A stretch of 64,000 bases of DNA from assembly GCA_013396655.1 (NCBI GenBank), contig WBMV01008407.1:1168583-1232582 (forward strand). Direction: 5' to 3'. Below the pieces are notes generated by a model. That model had not been told where the DNA came from and did not search any database. It was given only the letters and a program-made list of their open reading frames with translations. Both the position numbers and the translations under genes were made by a program. How positions within the stretch are numbered: the stretch's first letter is position 1; the number at the start of each line of letters is the position of its first letter. The DNA comes from Campylorhamphus procurvoides (taxonomy: Eukaryota; Chordata; Aves; Passeriformes; Dendrocolaptidae). Positions 1 through 11,845 of this stretch are shown here, piece by piece.

Positions 1-791
1 ATCAGGGTTTTCCTGATTAATTAAAACATGCTGCAACTTCCTCTTTACAATTATTCACTCTTCCATCTTAGATACAACTAGATTTATTTTCCCAAAGGCC
101 CATTGAAGCAATACAGAGTGAGCACCCTTAGTGTTGTTCTGGACACTGCTGAGTCACAAGCATGAGAAAGAGGAAGGTTTTTGGATTAAATGCAAGAGTA
201 CACTGTAAGTATGCAGCTGAGGGAGTCAAGCTAGAACTATGTCCACACACAGAGCAGATTTGCTATGAACAGTATTTACAGGAACTGCTGAAGAAAACAC
301 AGTTGTCAGTACGACGGAGTGTTAGCAAGGAGAAAGCAGTAAATTAACAAAGGCACCTGGTCAGAGCTGAAATGCCAGGGAATAATAACAACCTGTGGTC
401 TTCCTTCAGACAGGAGTGTCCTGAAAGTCCATGGCCTATGTTATGCAAAATTCAGACTAATACTCTTTTGTGGCTTTAAGGCTTATGACAATTGATTTCT
501 TTAGCATAGTGGAGTGGGTAAATCAGAAATTACTTAGGCAAGTGGCTGCTTGGATACTCAAGTGTCTGGATCTGAATGTAGATGTTAAAGATCTAAGCAA
601 CGATGCTTATCAACCAGGACCATAAAATATCGCAGAGACAAAATACTTTTAAGTTACAGGGATCCTGTGGTTCCAGGCAATGAATTTGCCATTGCAATTC
701 AGGTGTTTTGGAGTTTTTTTTTTTCTTCTGAGACTGTGGAGTTTTTTGGTTCAATGACTCCATTTCCTTTCTTCCCATTTGTCTTCACCAG
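1..791 (+). other. RIPOR2: RIPOR2 intron (3' part)
   Basis: No exon with family resemblance is visible. The 61-codon open frame at 162-347 has no recognisable similarity and is probably chance. A polypyrimidine run near 714-724 and 768-790 precedes the acceptor. Confidence 0.6.
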
Positions 792-927
792 CAAATTGTG
801 TTCTCCAGTAAAACACCATTTGTGACAAGAGACCTCCTGGATAAGCTGTCCAGGCAGATTCTCGTGATGGAGAATATTGCGGAGATCAGCACTGAAAACT
901 TGGGAAATATCACCTCTCTTACTGACG
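792..927 (+). CDS. RIPOR2: RIPOR2 exon, visible residues 1-45
   Basis: Pyrimidine-rich acceptor ending CACCAG at 786-791 and donor GGTAAGA after 927. It encodes [19 protein letters not shown] and on to [10 protein letters not shown], ending with one base of a split codon. The codon at 798 is GTG inside the exon, not a start. Confidence 0.88.
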
Positions 928-3900
928 GTAAGAGACAATTTAGGAGGTTTCATTCTGAAAAGATGTTGTTTGGGCATGCATGCCTGCTGAAATAGTCACT
1001 GTGCAGAGCTCAGCATCACTGCAGGAGATGCCATTGTAGGAAAGGCAGACTCAGGGTTACCAATAGGTGTAGCAGCCACCACAGCCGGGCAGGCTCCACC
1101 TGCATCTGTCTTCAGCACTGGTGTCTAGAAATAAGCAGGTGAGAAGAGAAAGGACTTCTTATTCTGCTTAATGTGCAGAAGACGGACTGTTGTCATTGGT
1201 GTGGTGGGGTAGGTATATGGCTACATCTGAAGAGCCAATTTTCTCCACCTTTCTTTCCTGAGGAAAGGCAGGATCTGTGTTAAAGTATCAGAGGCAACTC
1301 CTTGAACATTTTCATTTTTAGTCATCTCTACATTGAACTATTTAGTTATTTTTCTTGTTGCTGCATCTATTTTAATCCTTGGAAGAGTCTGACAAACATA
1401 TAGTTACCCTCATGAGTGCTCTGGCAGGATAGGTAAATACAACTCAGTGTATTTCTGTCAGAAAATTGAGGCAAAACTGAGCAACTTACACAAGGCCACA
1501 GAGCAGTGCTAGGACAGGGGCCAATCTTGTGCAGACCATTTGCATTATTCCCCTAGTATTTTGTGGTATTTCAAACGATGAGACGTCAGTGTCAAGAACT
1601 GGATCAGGAGCATATTTTCTCACATCTGCCATGGGAAAGAGAAAAAATATGTTACAAAGCTGATGTGAACACATGGTCACACTTTATGAAGGTAATGGCA
1701 CGGGGTGACCCAGCAAACAGTGACTGTCTATCAAGTGGTCCGTGGTGAGATTTCCTCCACTCTTACCATTTTTTCTCTTCTGGAAGTCGATGCTTCCAGC
1801 ATGCCTTTGTTTCATGGTTCATTTTGTCTTCTCCTTCAGCAATTCCAGAGTTCCACAAGAAGCTGTCACTACTGGCTTTTTGGATGAAGTGTACTGGCCC
1901 TTCAGGAGTGTATCACACATCTGCAGACAAGATGATGAAGCAGTTGGATATCAATTTTGCCACCACTGTGAATGAAGAGTGTCCAGGACTTGCAGAAACA
2001 GGTACTAACTACTGCAAAAAATTGTGTCAGGGATCAGAAAGGAGAAGAGTTGTGTACTGGACTTTACTCAATATTCAATCTCCATTGCATTGTTTTCCAA
2101 CCCCTTGGAGGTCTGTTTGGCCACAGCTCCAAGATCTCATTTGAAAGCTAATGCTACAACTCTTGAAACAGTTTTGGCCCAAAATAATCAGATCATAATA
2201 GGAGGAAAAAGCAGGGTGAACAGAAAAGTAAATACTGCTCTAAGGTTTATGAGCTAATCAGAAAGTAAGTCTATTCACAAATAGAGGTTTGTAAGTGAGT
2301 CAATGAAGTAGGAATCCTCACATTTAGTTTTGTCTATATAATGTCCATGCACCGTTATGTGCACTGGGATGAAATCAATCCACATTCAAGAGTTTTTCTG
2401 AGCACAGGTTTCTTTCTGGAGTGGGGTGTACCACATCTCAAACATCAGCTATATTGACTAGCTCGCCCTTGGACAAAACGGGGATATAGGCTGACCTGCT
2501 CAGGTGTGAGCACCTGGCCTGCAGATTCCTACCCAGGGCAGTGCTTTCCTTTCTGCTCCATGCTCCAGCTCTCACAGAGAGTGCCTCAGACTAGCTTTGT
2601 GCATGCCACATGCTCACACAGGGACATAAAAACCAGCAAAGTTAAACTTTGTCTCTGTACACATCTGCCCTACCTTCAGTGACATTGTGGAGATGTAACT
2701 GGCAGAGAATGTGAATAGGTGTTTAGCAATTCAGGATATCATTTGAGTAGAAATGATGCTGTATTAATTGGATAGGAAGCTGCACTAGCCATCCATAAAC
2801 TGGCAGAGGTTCATCCTTACAAATATGTCCTCTGGTTATGAGACCTAGACAGGGAGGAGGTCTGCCTAGCTTCTAATCTGACCACGGTTCAGGTTAGGCA
2901 CATTGGTAAGTAACTGGCTTTGCCGATATGGTTCTTTCTTTCTGGCTTTGAAGTGCACTGTGGCATTTTGCCAGCAGTTTTTGCTCACACTAACCTGTCG
3001 CTTTGTCCATGGCTGCCTGCAGTCTTCAGGATCTTGGTGTCTCAGATCCTGGACCGGACAGAGCCTGTCCTCTACTCCAGCATGTCCTCCGAGATCATTA
3101 CCGTCTTTCAGTATTACAACTATTTCGCCAGCCACAGTGTTAATGACCTTGGAAGCTATTTGCTACAGCTCGCAAAAGAAGGTAGGGTATATAAATTCTG
3201 CTGGCTAACTGGGGAGTACATCCATGTCCTTCTGAGTTCAGCACAAAAAAGTTCAGTCCTGAGGCTGAGTTTATAAAAGAGGGAGAGAAAAGAGACAAAG
3301 AAGTGCCTTGGCTACTAAGTCTAAATGCACCTGAATGGTCGTGGGTGTCAAGGAAAAGGAGATGATGCAGATGGACCTGCAGTCATTTCTATTTCCATAT
3401 TCAAATGGGAAAAAAACAATGTTGAAAACACTGGTTTTTAGAAAATAGCTGATGGTAGTGGGTTGAGACAAAGGTCTGGGAGGTTTTCTGTGCCCACAGC
3501 TTGGATGATGTCTTGGTCTATCACCATATGTTCTGGAGACACCTTCTGAAGTGCTGAACAATTCCCAGGAGCCAGGGGATCACAGCATGTCAGTGGTTTG
3601 CAGGCTCAGCCACAGAGAGATAAAGAGAGAAATAAGCACTCCACAATGTGTGCTAGACTGCAGCCCCTGGCAAGCCAAGTTTTCTTCTCTGTGTGAGAGG
3701 GAGTTTTGAGGAACCCTGCCTAGTTTTCCTTTTTATTTGGGCATACCAGGGAGCTTTTGCTGAAAAGCCTGTAAGGAAAAAGGTATTTCATCCCTCCTCT
3801 GAAACACATTAGAGGGTTCTTTGTGGCAGACATCAATGTGCCTAGGAAAAGTTCTCACAAAGATGCTCTGAAGGTCAATACACTGACAAGGATATCAGGC

Positions 3901-6900
3901 TTCACCTGTTACAGGGAGAATTTACATCTCCTAGCAGAAAGTGAAGATGTCAGAGGCAGACCCTTAGCTCTGGATAGGCATAAGCACTGCACTGTCCCAC
4001 ATAGCCCATCTACTCATTTACTCCTCTGAAGATGATCTGAGAAACCAGACCAACTTAAAGCCCAGACCATTCTCCGTGCAGTCACACTGCAATGCTTCAG
4101 TTGCTCAAATAGGGATTTGTTTTTCATGTCTTTTGTGTGTATAGTGTAAATTGAGGATTGCTAGCAAGAAAATGAGCAATCAAAATACTGAGAGGATAAA
4201 GTAAGTAACAAGGACCTTTCTCTTGCACTTTTAGCATCTGTGGTTCAGGTGCTGCAGTCAGTGAAAGACGGAAAACTGCAACAAAATGTGTCCAAAATAA
4301 ACTCCAATAACCTTCCACCACAGCAGGAAGTTTTGAGAGCTTTGGCTTTACTTCTCAATGAAAATAAAAATGAAGTCAGTGAGACTGTGGCATCACTTCT
4401 GACAGCAACCGCAGAAAACAGGCATTTCAGGGAGAAGGTAAGTGGCAGCAAATCACCTGTCACCTGAGAGACCTGTATCATCATGACTGTTTTTCTACCT
4501 GTGTGTCTCAAATATCTGTGCATATAAAATGACTGCTCCAAGCTTAATTTAAACTGATCCAAAGGGATATGCTGTCTAATTTTTCTGCAGATATGCAGGT
4601 CTGTTTCTGTCTTTATGCCAGTCTGCTTCTACCTGTCATTACGCTAAACAGGTACTAACCAAAACTGCAAATACTTACTGAGTGCTGTGCTCTCCAGCTA
4701 CCTTCCACACTTCAGCATTTCTGCTGCCCTGTTTCAGACTTGGCTTCAGTCCAAGGCTTCAAGGTAACAGTTCCCAGCATCACCAACATGCAGAGACATA
4801 GGTCTCAGATTTTTATTTTTTCTCTCAAAGGAGGCTGCCATCTGTGGAACTTCCCACGATTTCTGGAGGGGATGGACTGCCTTGGGCAAACACAGCTCAG
4901 CTGTGAGATCTAAGATTTGAGTCTACCACAGATACCAAAAATAACAAGCAAAGCCAGGTTAAACACAGAAATTAAGTAGAAGGGAGGAGTAAGAAGAAAT
5001 TAGGGGTTGGCTTCTGCTGTTTCATGGCAGACCTCTCCCTCCTCTCTTTCTTGTTCTCTGTTAGGAAAGAGTGAAAGAAAAGGCAGTTGGAAGAGGAAGA
5101 GTAATAGAAGGACAGCAGAAGGAGGAGAAGAAGGAAGTCACTCTTTGCTTCTTTTCTCTGTCAATCTAGTCTCCTCTTTGCTTGCCCTCCTACTTCATCT
5201 TCCATTTTTCCAGCCTCTTAGTACCTCATACCAGCCCTCTCCATTCTCAGCCTCATGAAGGCAGCTGCTCAGGGAAAATATAATCTTCTCCTGAAATGGG
5301 CATGTGTAGCTGATACCTGGTTCACTGCCTGCAGGAAGGATCACAGTGTGCCTTTTCCGAGGGTATTATGCAGCTTTATGCTGCAGGTGAGTTCACTGCA
5401 CAGCTGACTGCCACTGAGATTTGCTGCTCAGAAGTAGCTAGTATTTTCTAGGGTCAAGCAGTGCACTGGTATAGCAGCTCATACTAACCTTGTAATCATT
5501 ATTTTAAAACTTCCTTTACCATGAACTTTTCCTCACCAAAAACTGGCCCGAGCTGCTAAGCTATGACTTGCGGCCTGACCTGGATCTGCTGTAGGGAATT
5601 ATCCCACCCCATTAACTGTAGCAGGGACTGTCCCTCTCCATCCCACACACTCACTGCCAGGGAGGCAGGCTGCAATTACTCTCCATTTAGTAGGGCACCA
5701 ATACCTCCATGCTCCACAGAGGCACTGACATTTTCATTGCTATTCTCCTTTATCTGTTTTCAGGCCTTGATTTATTACTGTGAAGCACTAACGCAGCCCA
5801 ACCTCCAGCTGCAGAAAGCAGCTTGCTTGGCTCTGAGATACCTCAAGGTAAGAGACAAGGAATTCACTGTGGTGCTTGGCTTTATTTCAAAGAACATCCA
5901 ATAGGTACAAAAAACAAAATAGAAATTGCAATAACAGCAGCAGTAGTGTTTCTGTTTTGCATTGCTGTGCTCCATCGTTTTCAGATACCATGCTGTTTGG
6001 GAATGGTTTAGAAGGTTAGTTGCACAAAAACAGTCTCTGTGACAATGGCCAAGTTTATCTTTCACATAGCATCTTTTCCTCCCTCTCATATTGACTTCAG
6101 GAGACTTAGTTCCACATCACAGAGAAAAAAAATATTCATCCATAGAGTACTGACTGAGAAGGACAAAAAAAACCTTTCCCAGGATAAAATTAACTATAAT
6201 GTATATGGATTGCAGTAGCAGAAGATAAGAGACAGGTCACAGCTTTTTTTAAGACAACTCATTGGTACATCTGGGCACTACAGCTTCAGCTAGTATCTGG
6301 TACTATCTTTGCACTCCAGCCTATGACAGGATTGTAAAATGGACTTTTGTTTTGGCTGTATAGGGCCATGGGAAACAGCAGCCACCCAAGCCTGACTGGT
6401 ATGGAATTCTGGAGCAAAAAATGTGTTCCACGAGGCAGACTCACTGTGGATTATTTCTCTCTCTAATCTTTCCCCTGGAGAAGAGAGCTCTAAAATGTAA
6501 CTTCATCCCAGTCACAGCTGATGCCTTCCAATATATAAACCAGTATTGCTTAAATATGAAAAAACTTTTCCCTTGAATGAGATCCTAGAAGGCATCCCTG
6601 AGAGGCAACAGTGAGGGATATTGCACCTCTGCATGCAGGTTGCCATGGGGTTATGATCACTCAGGGAAAGTCAGACTGGAAATCAGTGGTGGGAAGTGGA
6701 GCTACACGTTTCACTTGAGCAGTGTGGCTCCAGTGTGTCTTGAGGAGTGCGAATGGCAACTAACTGCTGGGGCAAAAAAAGCTACTGAGGGGAAGTACCA
6801 TCATTTGGGATCTTCAAAGAAAAAGCTGAAGCCTTTCTGGAAGATACTATTTCAGAGATGGAAACGCTGCAATGGATAGGTGGGACTGTGGATGGGGTAA

Positions 6901-9900
6901 GCCAGTGGCAGTTTAATCCACATCAAACCACCTTGGCTGCACAAGGTGAAGCTCTGAGAGGTTTTGCAGATCGCAGCAAAGCTCTGTGTTGCTGTGGCCC
7001 CATCACTCAAGCATTCGAGCTGTAGTGACCATTACACACCCAGTGCAGACCTGCCCATGCACAGGTGACCGTGTTGAAGACAAGGTGGTGAGATTTAATG
7101 GCTCTGGTAGCTAAGCCCTCAGTTGGAGCCCATAGAACAGGCCTGTGCCCCTTGGATCAGCAGGGTTCATCCAGATGCTGACTCTGTGGTTCAGTGCCTC
7201 TTCCGTGTGTCACACCAGGGCAGTTCCTGCCCTTCCTTTCACTCTTCCCTCTTCTTGCTGTATTAAATACCCTGCCAGAGACACTATGACAGCTGCTCTC
7301 CTGAGACCTGACATTTTTGTAGCAGAGAACAGGATTATTCCTTGCTTCCCACCCAAAATAGCAAAGGCAAGGCAAAAAATTGTAAATGTTGGTGAGCGCA
7401 GGTGTTGGTGAGGAGCCTGCGGAAGTGACTGGGCTGGCCAGCCAAGATGTCCCTGTAGACACAGTTGGGCTGGCAAAAGCAGCCTTCTCAGACAGTTCTG
7501 TGTGAAACTCATTCCCTAGATCCCTGTCTCCTGTTCCTCTCCCTGCTACCCCCTACCTTGGCACTTCTATGGCCTTGGCCCACAGCCCATCACCCATCCT
7601 ACAGTCAGAAGCAGCAGACAGAGCTGGGAGGCCAGATTTATTTAGGTAGCATATAAGGTAGAAAAATTAGAAAGGGTCCACACTGACAGCGAAAAATATG
7701 TCTTCTTCAAATGCTTCCCCTCAGGGAAACCCCATTCCTTGTGTCCACCAAGGCCCCCTTCCTTTGGAGTAGGAAGGGCAATGCAGAGGATGGGTACTAT
7801 TTCTATGGAAGTCTGTGGAAAAACCCCAGAGTGTATGTGTGCTAATGTGGTTCTTTTTGCACTTTCCAGGCTACTGAGAGCATTAAAATGCTGGTCACAC
7901 TCTGCCAGTCTGACAATGAAGAGATCAGAAAAGTTGCGTCTGAAACCCTGCTCTCCCTTGGTGAGTTGCCTACTTTGGAGCAGTATTTTAATTTTACTTT
8001 TTGATGGAGCAGCATGTAAGACACCTGAGTTATGCAAATGTGATACTCTAAATTGAAACAAAATTTTACATAGAGACTCGAATAGGTTAGAAAATATAAA
8101 TTCTTGAAAATCATTAATTTTGAAAACAAGCCAAAAAAACAGAAATTGAATCATGGGAATCTGGAGGAGGAAGTAGAAAAGGAAGAATAGCAAAGGAGAA
8201 GTTGAGAAACAGAAATAATTGATAATGAATTTGAAAACATAGCAGCCTCGAGGAGTCAAGACCAGCACAAGTCTGCTGTGTCTTACACACCATTCTTTCA
8301 GAGATCCCCTCCTATCACCCCCGTAGTGCCATAGTCACACTCTTATGTGCCATTAGCACTGTCAATTGTTCATTTAATCTAAATTATCTTTATATGTTTG
8401 TTTGGACAGACCCTAGTCTGTCACATAGTACCTCAGGTACCTTGCACTGACCATCATTTGTCTTTGAGGCAACAGACACCCTGTTCATTAACCTGTAATT
8501 TACCTATAGTAGGAGTGTGTGACTGCAAGTGTGGCTACAGAGTTTTAGGGCACCAGTACTTCAGTGGCACAGAAAAATTCTATTTTTCTGGCCTTTAGGC
8601 TAGGCATGAATTTCAGTCCCATGGGGTTGCATTCATATGTGATTTTAGTTATGCAAACTCTTCAAATGTACTCTAATTCACCAGTTCAGCAAGAATTCAC
8701 TCTGCTGTTGAACATGTTATTGCGTAGGGTATAAAACAACTAGCCCAGAGACACTTCTTTTGAAATCTCTGAGAGATTGTTCTGTCATTCCTCTTCTAGG
8801 CAACATACTGAGACCATTTTGGTTCCTAATGGCCAATTCAACACACTAGGCTCAATGCTATCTTCATCAAGATGCATGTAGATGACAGTACCAAAGAGAG
8901 CAAAGGGGTTGAGAGTCACAAATAGTTAAGTTTAGCAAATATACTGTTTCCTCTTTTTCAGCAGTATATAAGATGAGGATAGACTCAGTTCTTTAAAGTG
9001 CCAGGAAGTGAGAAGTGGATAAACTTTTGTTATAATCTGGTAACTAATGCCATCAGAAATTCCTTTGCCTGAACTAAGGTGCAAATGGGACCACATGCCA
9101 AAGTCAACAGTATGGATTTTATTTTACAGTAGATGTGAGGCAGAGAGAGAGAAAGAAATAGAAAAAAAAGGAGGGGGTGGGAAGAGAAAGAGAGGAAGAG
9201 ATTAAATTAGAAAATGCATCACCACTCCATGGACCCGGCAGCATCCCATGGGTCTTCTGGTCTCCTGGTGGTGATGATCCTGCAAAGCATAGAGTCCAGT
9301 GGATTAATACACATTCAGGAGATGCCCAGGCACCTCCACTGGTGGGGGAAAACTTTGTAGTCTCTTGTGACAGGCTCTGGATTTGTTGCCTCACTTGGAC
9401 CATGTGAAGTCTTCTGATGGTAGAAGGTCTCAGGAATGAATCTGGGGGGTGCCTTGGGAGTCTTATTATTTATGACCCTTCTCAGCTGCCTCTCACGTAA
9501 ATGTCCTCTGTGTAAGTGGTCTTCCCAGAGGGAGGCAGTTTACTTCTTCAGCTTGGTGTAGAAAGATTTTGCCTTCACACACTCAAAACCCCCACTGCTG
9601 GGTGGGCCTTGTTTACTTCTCCTCAGATGTGAGATAATTAGACAATAGTCTTATCTCAAGTTTCCAGTCACAGTCCAAATTCCAGCCAGAAGGCATACTG
9701 GGGGGAAGAGGGGCTAGAGGGGTGGTAATTCAGTGGTCACAGACAGGCAGTTGCTTCTTTGCAGTTTGACAGAAAGGCTTTTTATGATTTTGACAAATGT
9801 TTAAAGCATTAACAGCAGTTCAGTCCATCACAACTTTATATTGTCCAAGGTAGAAATGGATAAATATCATCTGCCTCAAGCATATCATAGCTGCAGTTGA

Positions 9901-10308
9901 GACCTTGACAACCACAGTAGGTCATTCAGGAAGACAAGTGTACAGATACTATCTTCTAATCACACATCTGCTTCTGTTTTGCTTTAAATAACCAAGCAAA
10001 CTGCATGAGAAAATAAAAAAAATTTGAACATTCAGACCATGTTTAATTTTCCAACTAATTTCTGAAATTGCTTTCAACAAGATAAATTCTAAGAAGGGCA
10101 AGAAGTTCCTGACAGATCTGTACTTTCTAACAGCAGAGAACCCAGTATTTTAAATGTTATAGGGCAATGACATAATCCATTATTATACTTTAACATTTTG
10201 CATTCAGGTGAAGATGGGAGACTGGCATATGAACAGCTGGACAAATTTCCCCGGGAATTTGTTAAAGTTGGAAGCCGCCGTGGAACTGAAGCTGCCACAG
10301 CTTTTTAG
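792..10308 (+). CDS. RIPOR2: RIPOR2 (FAM65B), 3' part: last seven coding exons
   Basis: Joined coding exons are 792-927, 1840-2001, 3023-3181, 4235-4437, 5764-5847, 7870-7960 and 10208-10308. They total 936 nt, i.e. 311 residues and a TAG stop, and every junction keeps frame with AG/GT borders. The product is the C-terminal helical, ARM-like part of a RIPOR protein; the N-terminal Rho-binding region lies outside the window. Recognisable stretches are [57 protein letters not shown] and [17 protein letters not shown], ending in [13 protein letters not shown]2 is known to inhibit RhoA and acts in myogenic differentiation, leukocyte polarity and hair-cell stereocilia. I chose it over paralogues RIPOR1/RIPOR3 from the C-terminal sequence and from the GMNN neighbour. 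The gene is convergent with GMNN. The window opens inside an upstream intron. Confidence 0.93.
1840..2001 (+). CDS. RIPOR2: RIPOR2 exon, visible residues 46-99
   Basis: Acceptor CTCCTTCAG ends at 1839; donor G|GTACTA. It encodes [20 protein letters not shown] through [16 protein letters not shown]. Both borders are phase 1, and the length is 162 nt. Confidence 0.92.
3023..3181 (+). CDS. RIPOR2: RIPOR2 exon, visible residues 100-152
   Basis: Acceptor CCTGCAG ends at 3022; donor G|GTAGGG. It encodes [20 protein letters not shown] through [13 protein letters not shown]. Phase 1 at both ends, 159 nt. Confidence 0.92.
4235..4437 (+). CDS. RIPOR2: RIPOR2 exon, visible residues 153-220
   Basis: Acceptor CACTTTTAG ends at 4234; donor AAG|GTAAGT. 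It encodes [18 protein letters not shown] through [16 protein letters not shown]. It enters in phase 1 and leaves in phase 0, so it joins directly to the ALIYYCEAL exon. Confidence 0.92.
5764..5847 (+). CDS. RIPOR2: RIPOR2 exon, visible residues 221-248
   Basis: Acceptor TTTTCAG ends at 5763; donor AAG|GTAAGA. Exactly 28 codons, [20 protein letters not shown] and on to LALRYLK, the strongly conserved core of the RIPOR C-terminus. Confidence 0.94.
7870..7960 (+). CDS. RIPOR2: RIPOR2 exon, visible residues 249-278
   Basis: Acceptor CTTTCCAG ends at 7869; donor G|GTGAGT. It encodes [20 protein letters not shown] then [10 protein letters not shown], an ARM-like helical repeat. Confidence 0.94.
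9090..9800. mobile_element. possible LTR-type interspersed repeat
   Basis: This intronic block differs in texture from its surroundings: a purine tract, mixed G/C-rich non-coding text, and several stop-broken frames. Phrases such as GACAGGCTCTGGATTTGTTG resemble avian ERV LTR text from memory. TTTTATT near 9118-9124 would read as AATAAAA on the minus strand. I cannot define ends or target-site duplications by eye, so this is a weak call. Confidence 0.33.
9120..9203 (+). repeat. polypurine (GA-rich) tract
   Basis: An almost uninterrupted purine run on the + strand (GAGAGAGAGAAAG, AAAAAAAAGGAGGGGG, GGGAAGAGAAAGAGAGG) in the last RIPOR2 intron. It may be part of the larger repeat-like block that follows. 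Confidence 0.6.
10208..10308 (+). CDS. RIPOR2: RIPOR2 last coding exon with stop
   Basis: Acceptor CATTCAG ends at 10207. It encodes G(split)[17 protein letters not shown] to GTEAATAF, with TAG at 10306-10308. The 4.2 kb terminal-exon side continues into the 3'UTR. Confidence 0.94.
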
Positions 10309-11845
10309 ATGGAAAAGAACCTGCCTATATTTAACAGGCATTAAAGTAGGATGGAGCTGCACTTCAGTGTGGGTAGAAGGAGGAAGAAGACTTCGAAGAA
10401 CTCTAAAAGTGTTCCCAAATGTAGCAATTTACAGATTTCTTAAGGAAAAGCAAAATCTAAAATCCATCTTAAGTGTTCCTATTGGCTCCTCTTTGCAGCT
10501 CATGATGGAACAGTTGGATGCTGAAGGACAATACTTTCTTGACTGATCCATAACAAATAATGTAATTGCAGTTATTCAGCCTCAACAAACTTTTGCAAGG
10601 TTTTTAGAATTTGGCATCTTCATATATTTTCCTATTATATTTCCTTCCTTGAAGTTGTGAAAGCTTGAGACACCCAATACCGTATCTAACAAGGACAATC
10701 AGGAGGCCTCCTGAGCAGCACTGCAAAGCAGGTTTCCCTTCAACCCTGAGCCAAGCACCTGCTGCCATGCAGTGTCCCCAGCAACACTCCAGTGGCAGGA
10801 AACACTGCTCAGCTTTCTCAGATGTGTCTCAGTAATGAAACAGAGAGCAAGTTTCTTCAAGTTTTGCCTCCAGAAACAGCATGATGTAAACCCTGGGAGG
10901 TGTCACTTTGGTGACTCATTCTAAATACCTCCACTGGTCTTTTATTTCCTTTCTCTTGCCCTCCAGCAGCAAACCATCATTAATCCAGAGATTTGTGAGG
11001 GGGAATCAAACAATCACGTAGGTTTCTGAAAATTAAATGAAAACGTAAAATGCATTTATTTGTTCTAAGAAGGAGTGAATACAGCTAATTGCACAAATCC
11101 GCCAAACCATTTTTGTCCTGTAAGTTGCAGGCAGGATTGGATTTCATACACTCTAATTAGTGGATCATAGTTTCTATAGAGAAAGAACTAGAACAAACTG
11201 AAGTGGACCTGGGAGGCAGTAATAAACAGAGGGGGAAATGATTACATCTCTCCTCCCCACACTGCAAGGATGAAAGACAGCGAGTGCTTCAAACTGTTGA
11301 TTATGAGCCTTAAGTTAACAGAGGAGGTGAATAGAATTTAACAGAAGAGTGTTCCTGTACTGTGTTCATTATGCATGAAACGCTATTTAGATGTCAACTG
11401 AAGTATCCATATTTGCATAGACGACATAGAAAATATTGCAAACAGTTCACATCAAAAGGAAACCTTGTGAGCCAAACACATTGGCAGGCAGGGGTCATTT
11501 TGTTTTGGTTGGCTTTTTTTTTTTACTGTGAATGTTACAAGAATGTACATATCTGTATATTTATAAATATATATATTCTTCCTTTAATTAAAGAAGTACA
11601 TTTTGTACAGTGCAAAATGCTTACTTGTTTTCTGAGTGATATAAACTTTTTTGCAGAAGGTGAAGTAGCCATGTTATGGTTTTTATACCACACTTGTCCC
11701 ATCAGTTGAATCCTTTCAACACGTCCTTTTGTATCAACTTCTGCATTTTTTTTTAAATTTTTTTCTTTTTAGTTTTGTGGCATTTGTACTCACCATATTT
11801 CCTATCACATTTAAGTTATAATAAAGATTATTTTTTAATTACTAA
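10309..11845 (+). other. RIPOR2: RIPOR2 3'UTR (inferred)
   Basis: AT-rich, without coding signal. It contains AUUUA-like stretches near 11560-11580. Canonical AATAAA signals are at 11221-11226 (possible proximal site) and 11820-11825 (followed by AT-rich DNA and the end of obvious UTR-like sequence). Extent is inferred from the signals only. Confidence 0.6.
11820..11825 (+). terminator. RIPOR2: poly(A) signal AATAAA, RIPOR2 distal
   Basis: Canonical hexamer 1.5 kb after the stop codon. An alternative proximal AATAAA is at 11221-11226. Confidence 0.5.

Noticed and set aside
5335..5386. Exon-like 52-nt sequence with AG and GTGAGT borders in RIPOR2
   Set aside because: Including it would put the next exon out of frame with an immediate stop, while joining 4437 directly to 5764 gives [13 protein letters not shown] in phase 0, the family pattern.
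7642..8268. 208-codon minus-strand open frame
   Set aside because: It is antisense to RIPOR2 exon 7870-7960 and flanking intron; no resemblance to a protein, and the sense exon explains the coding-like patch.
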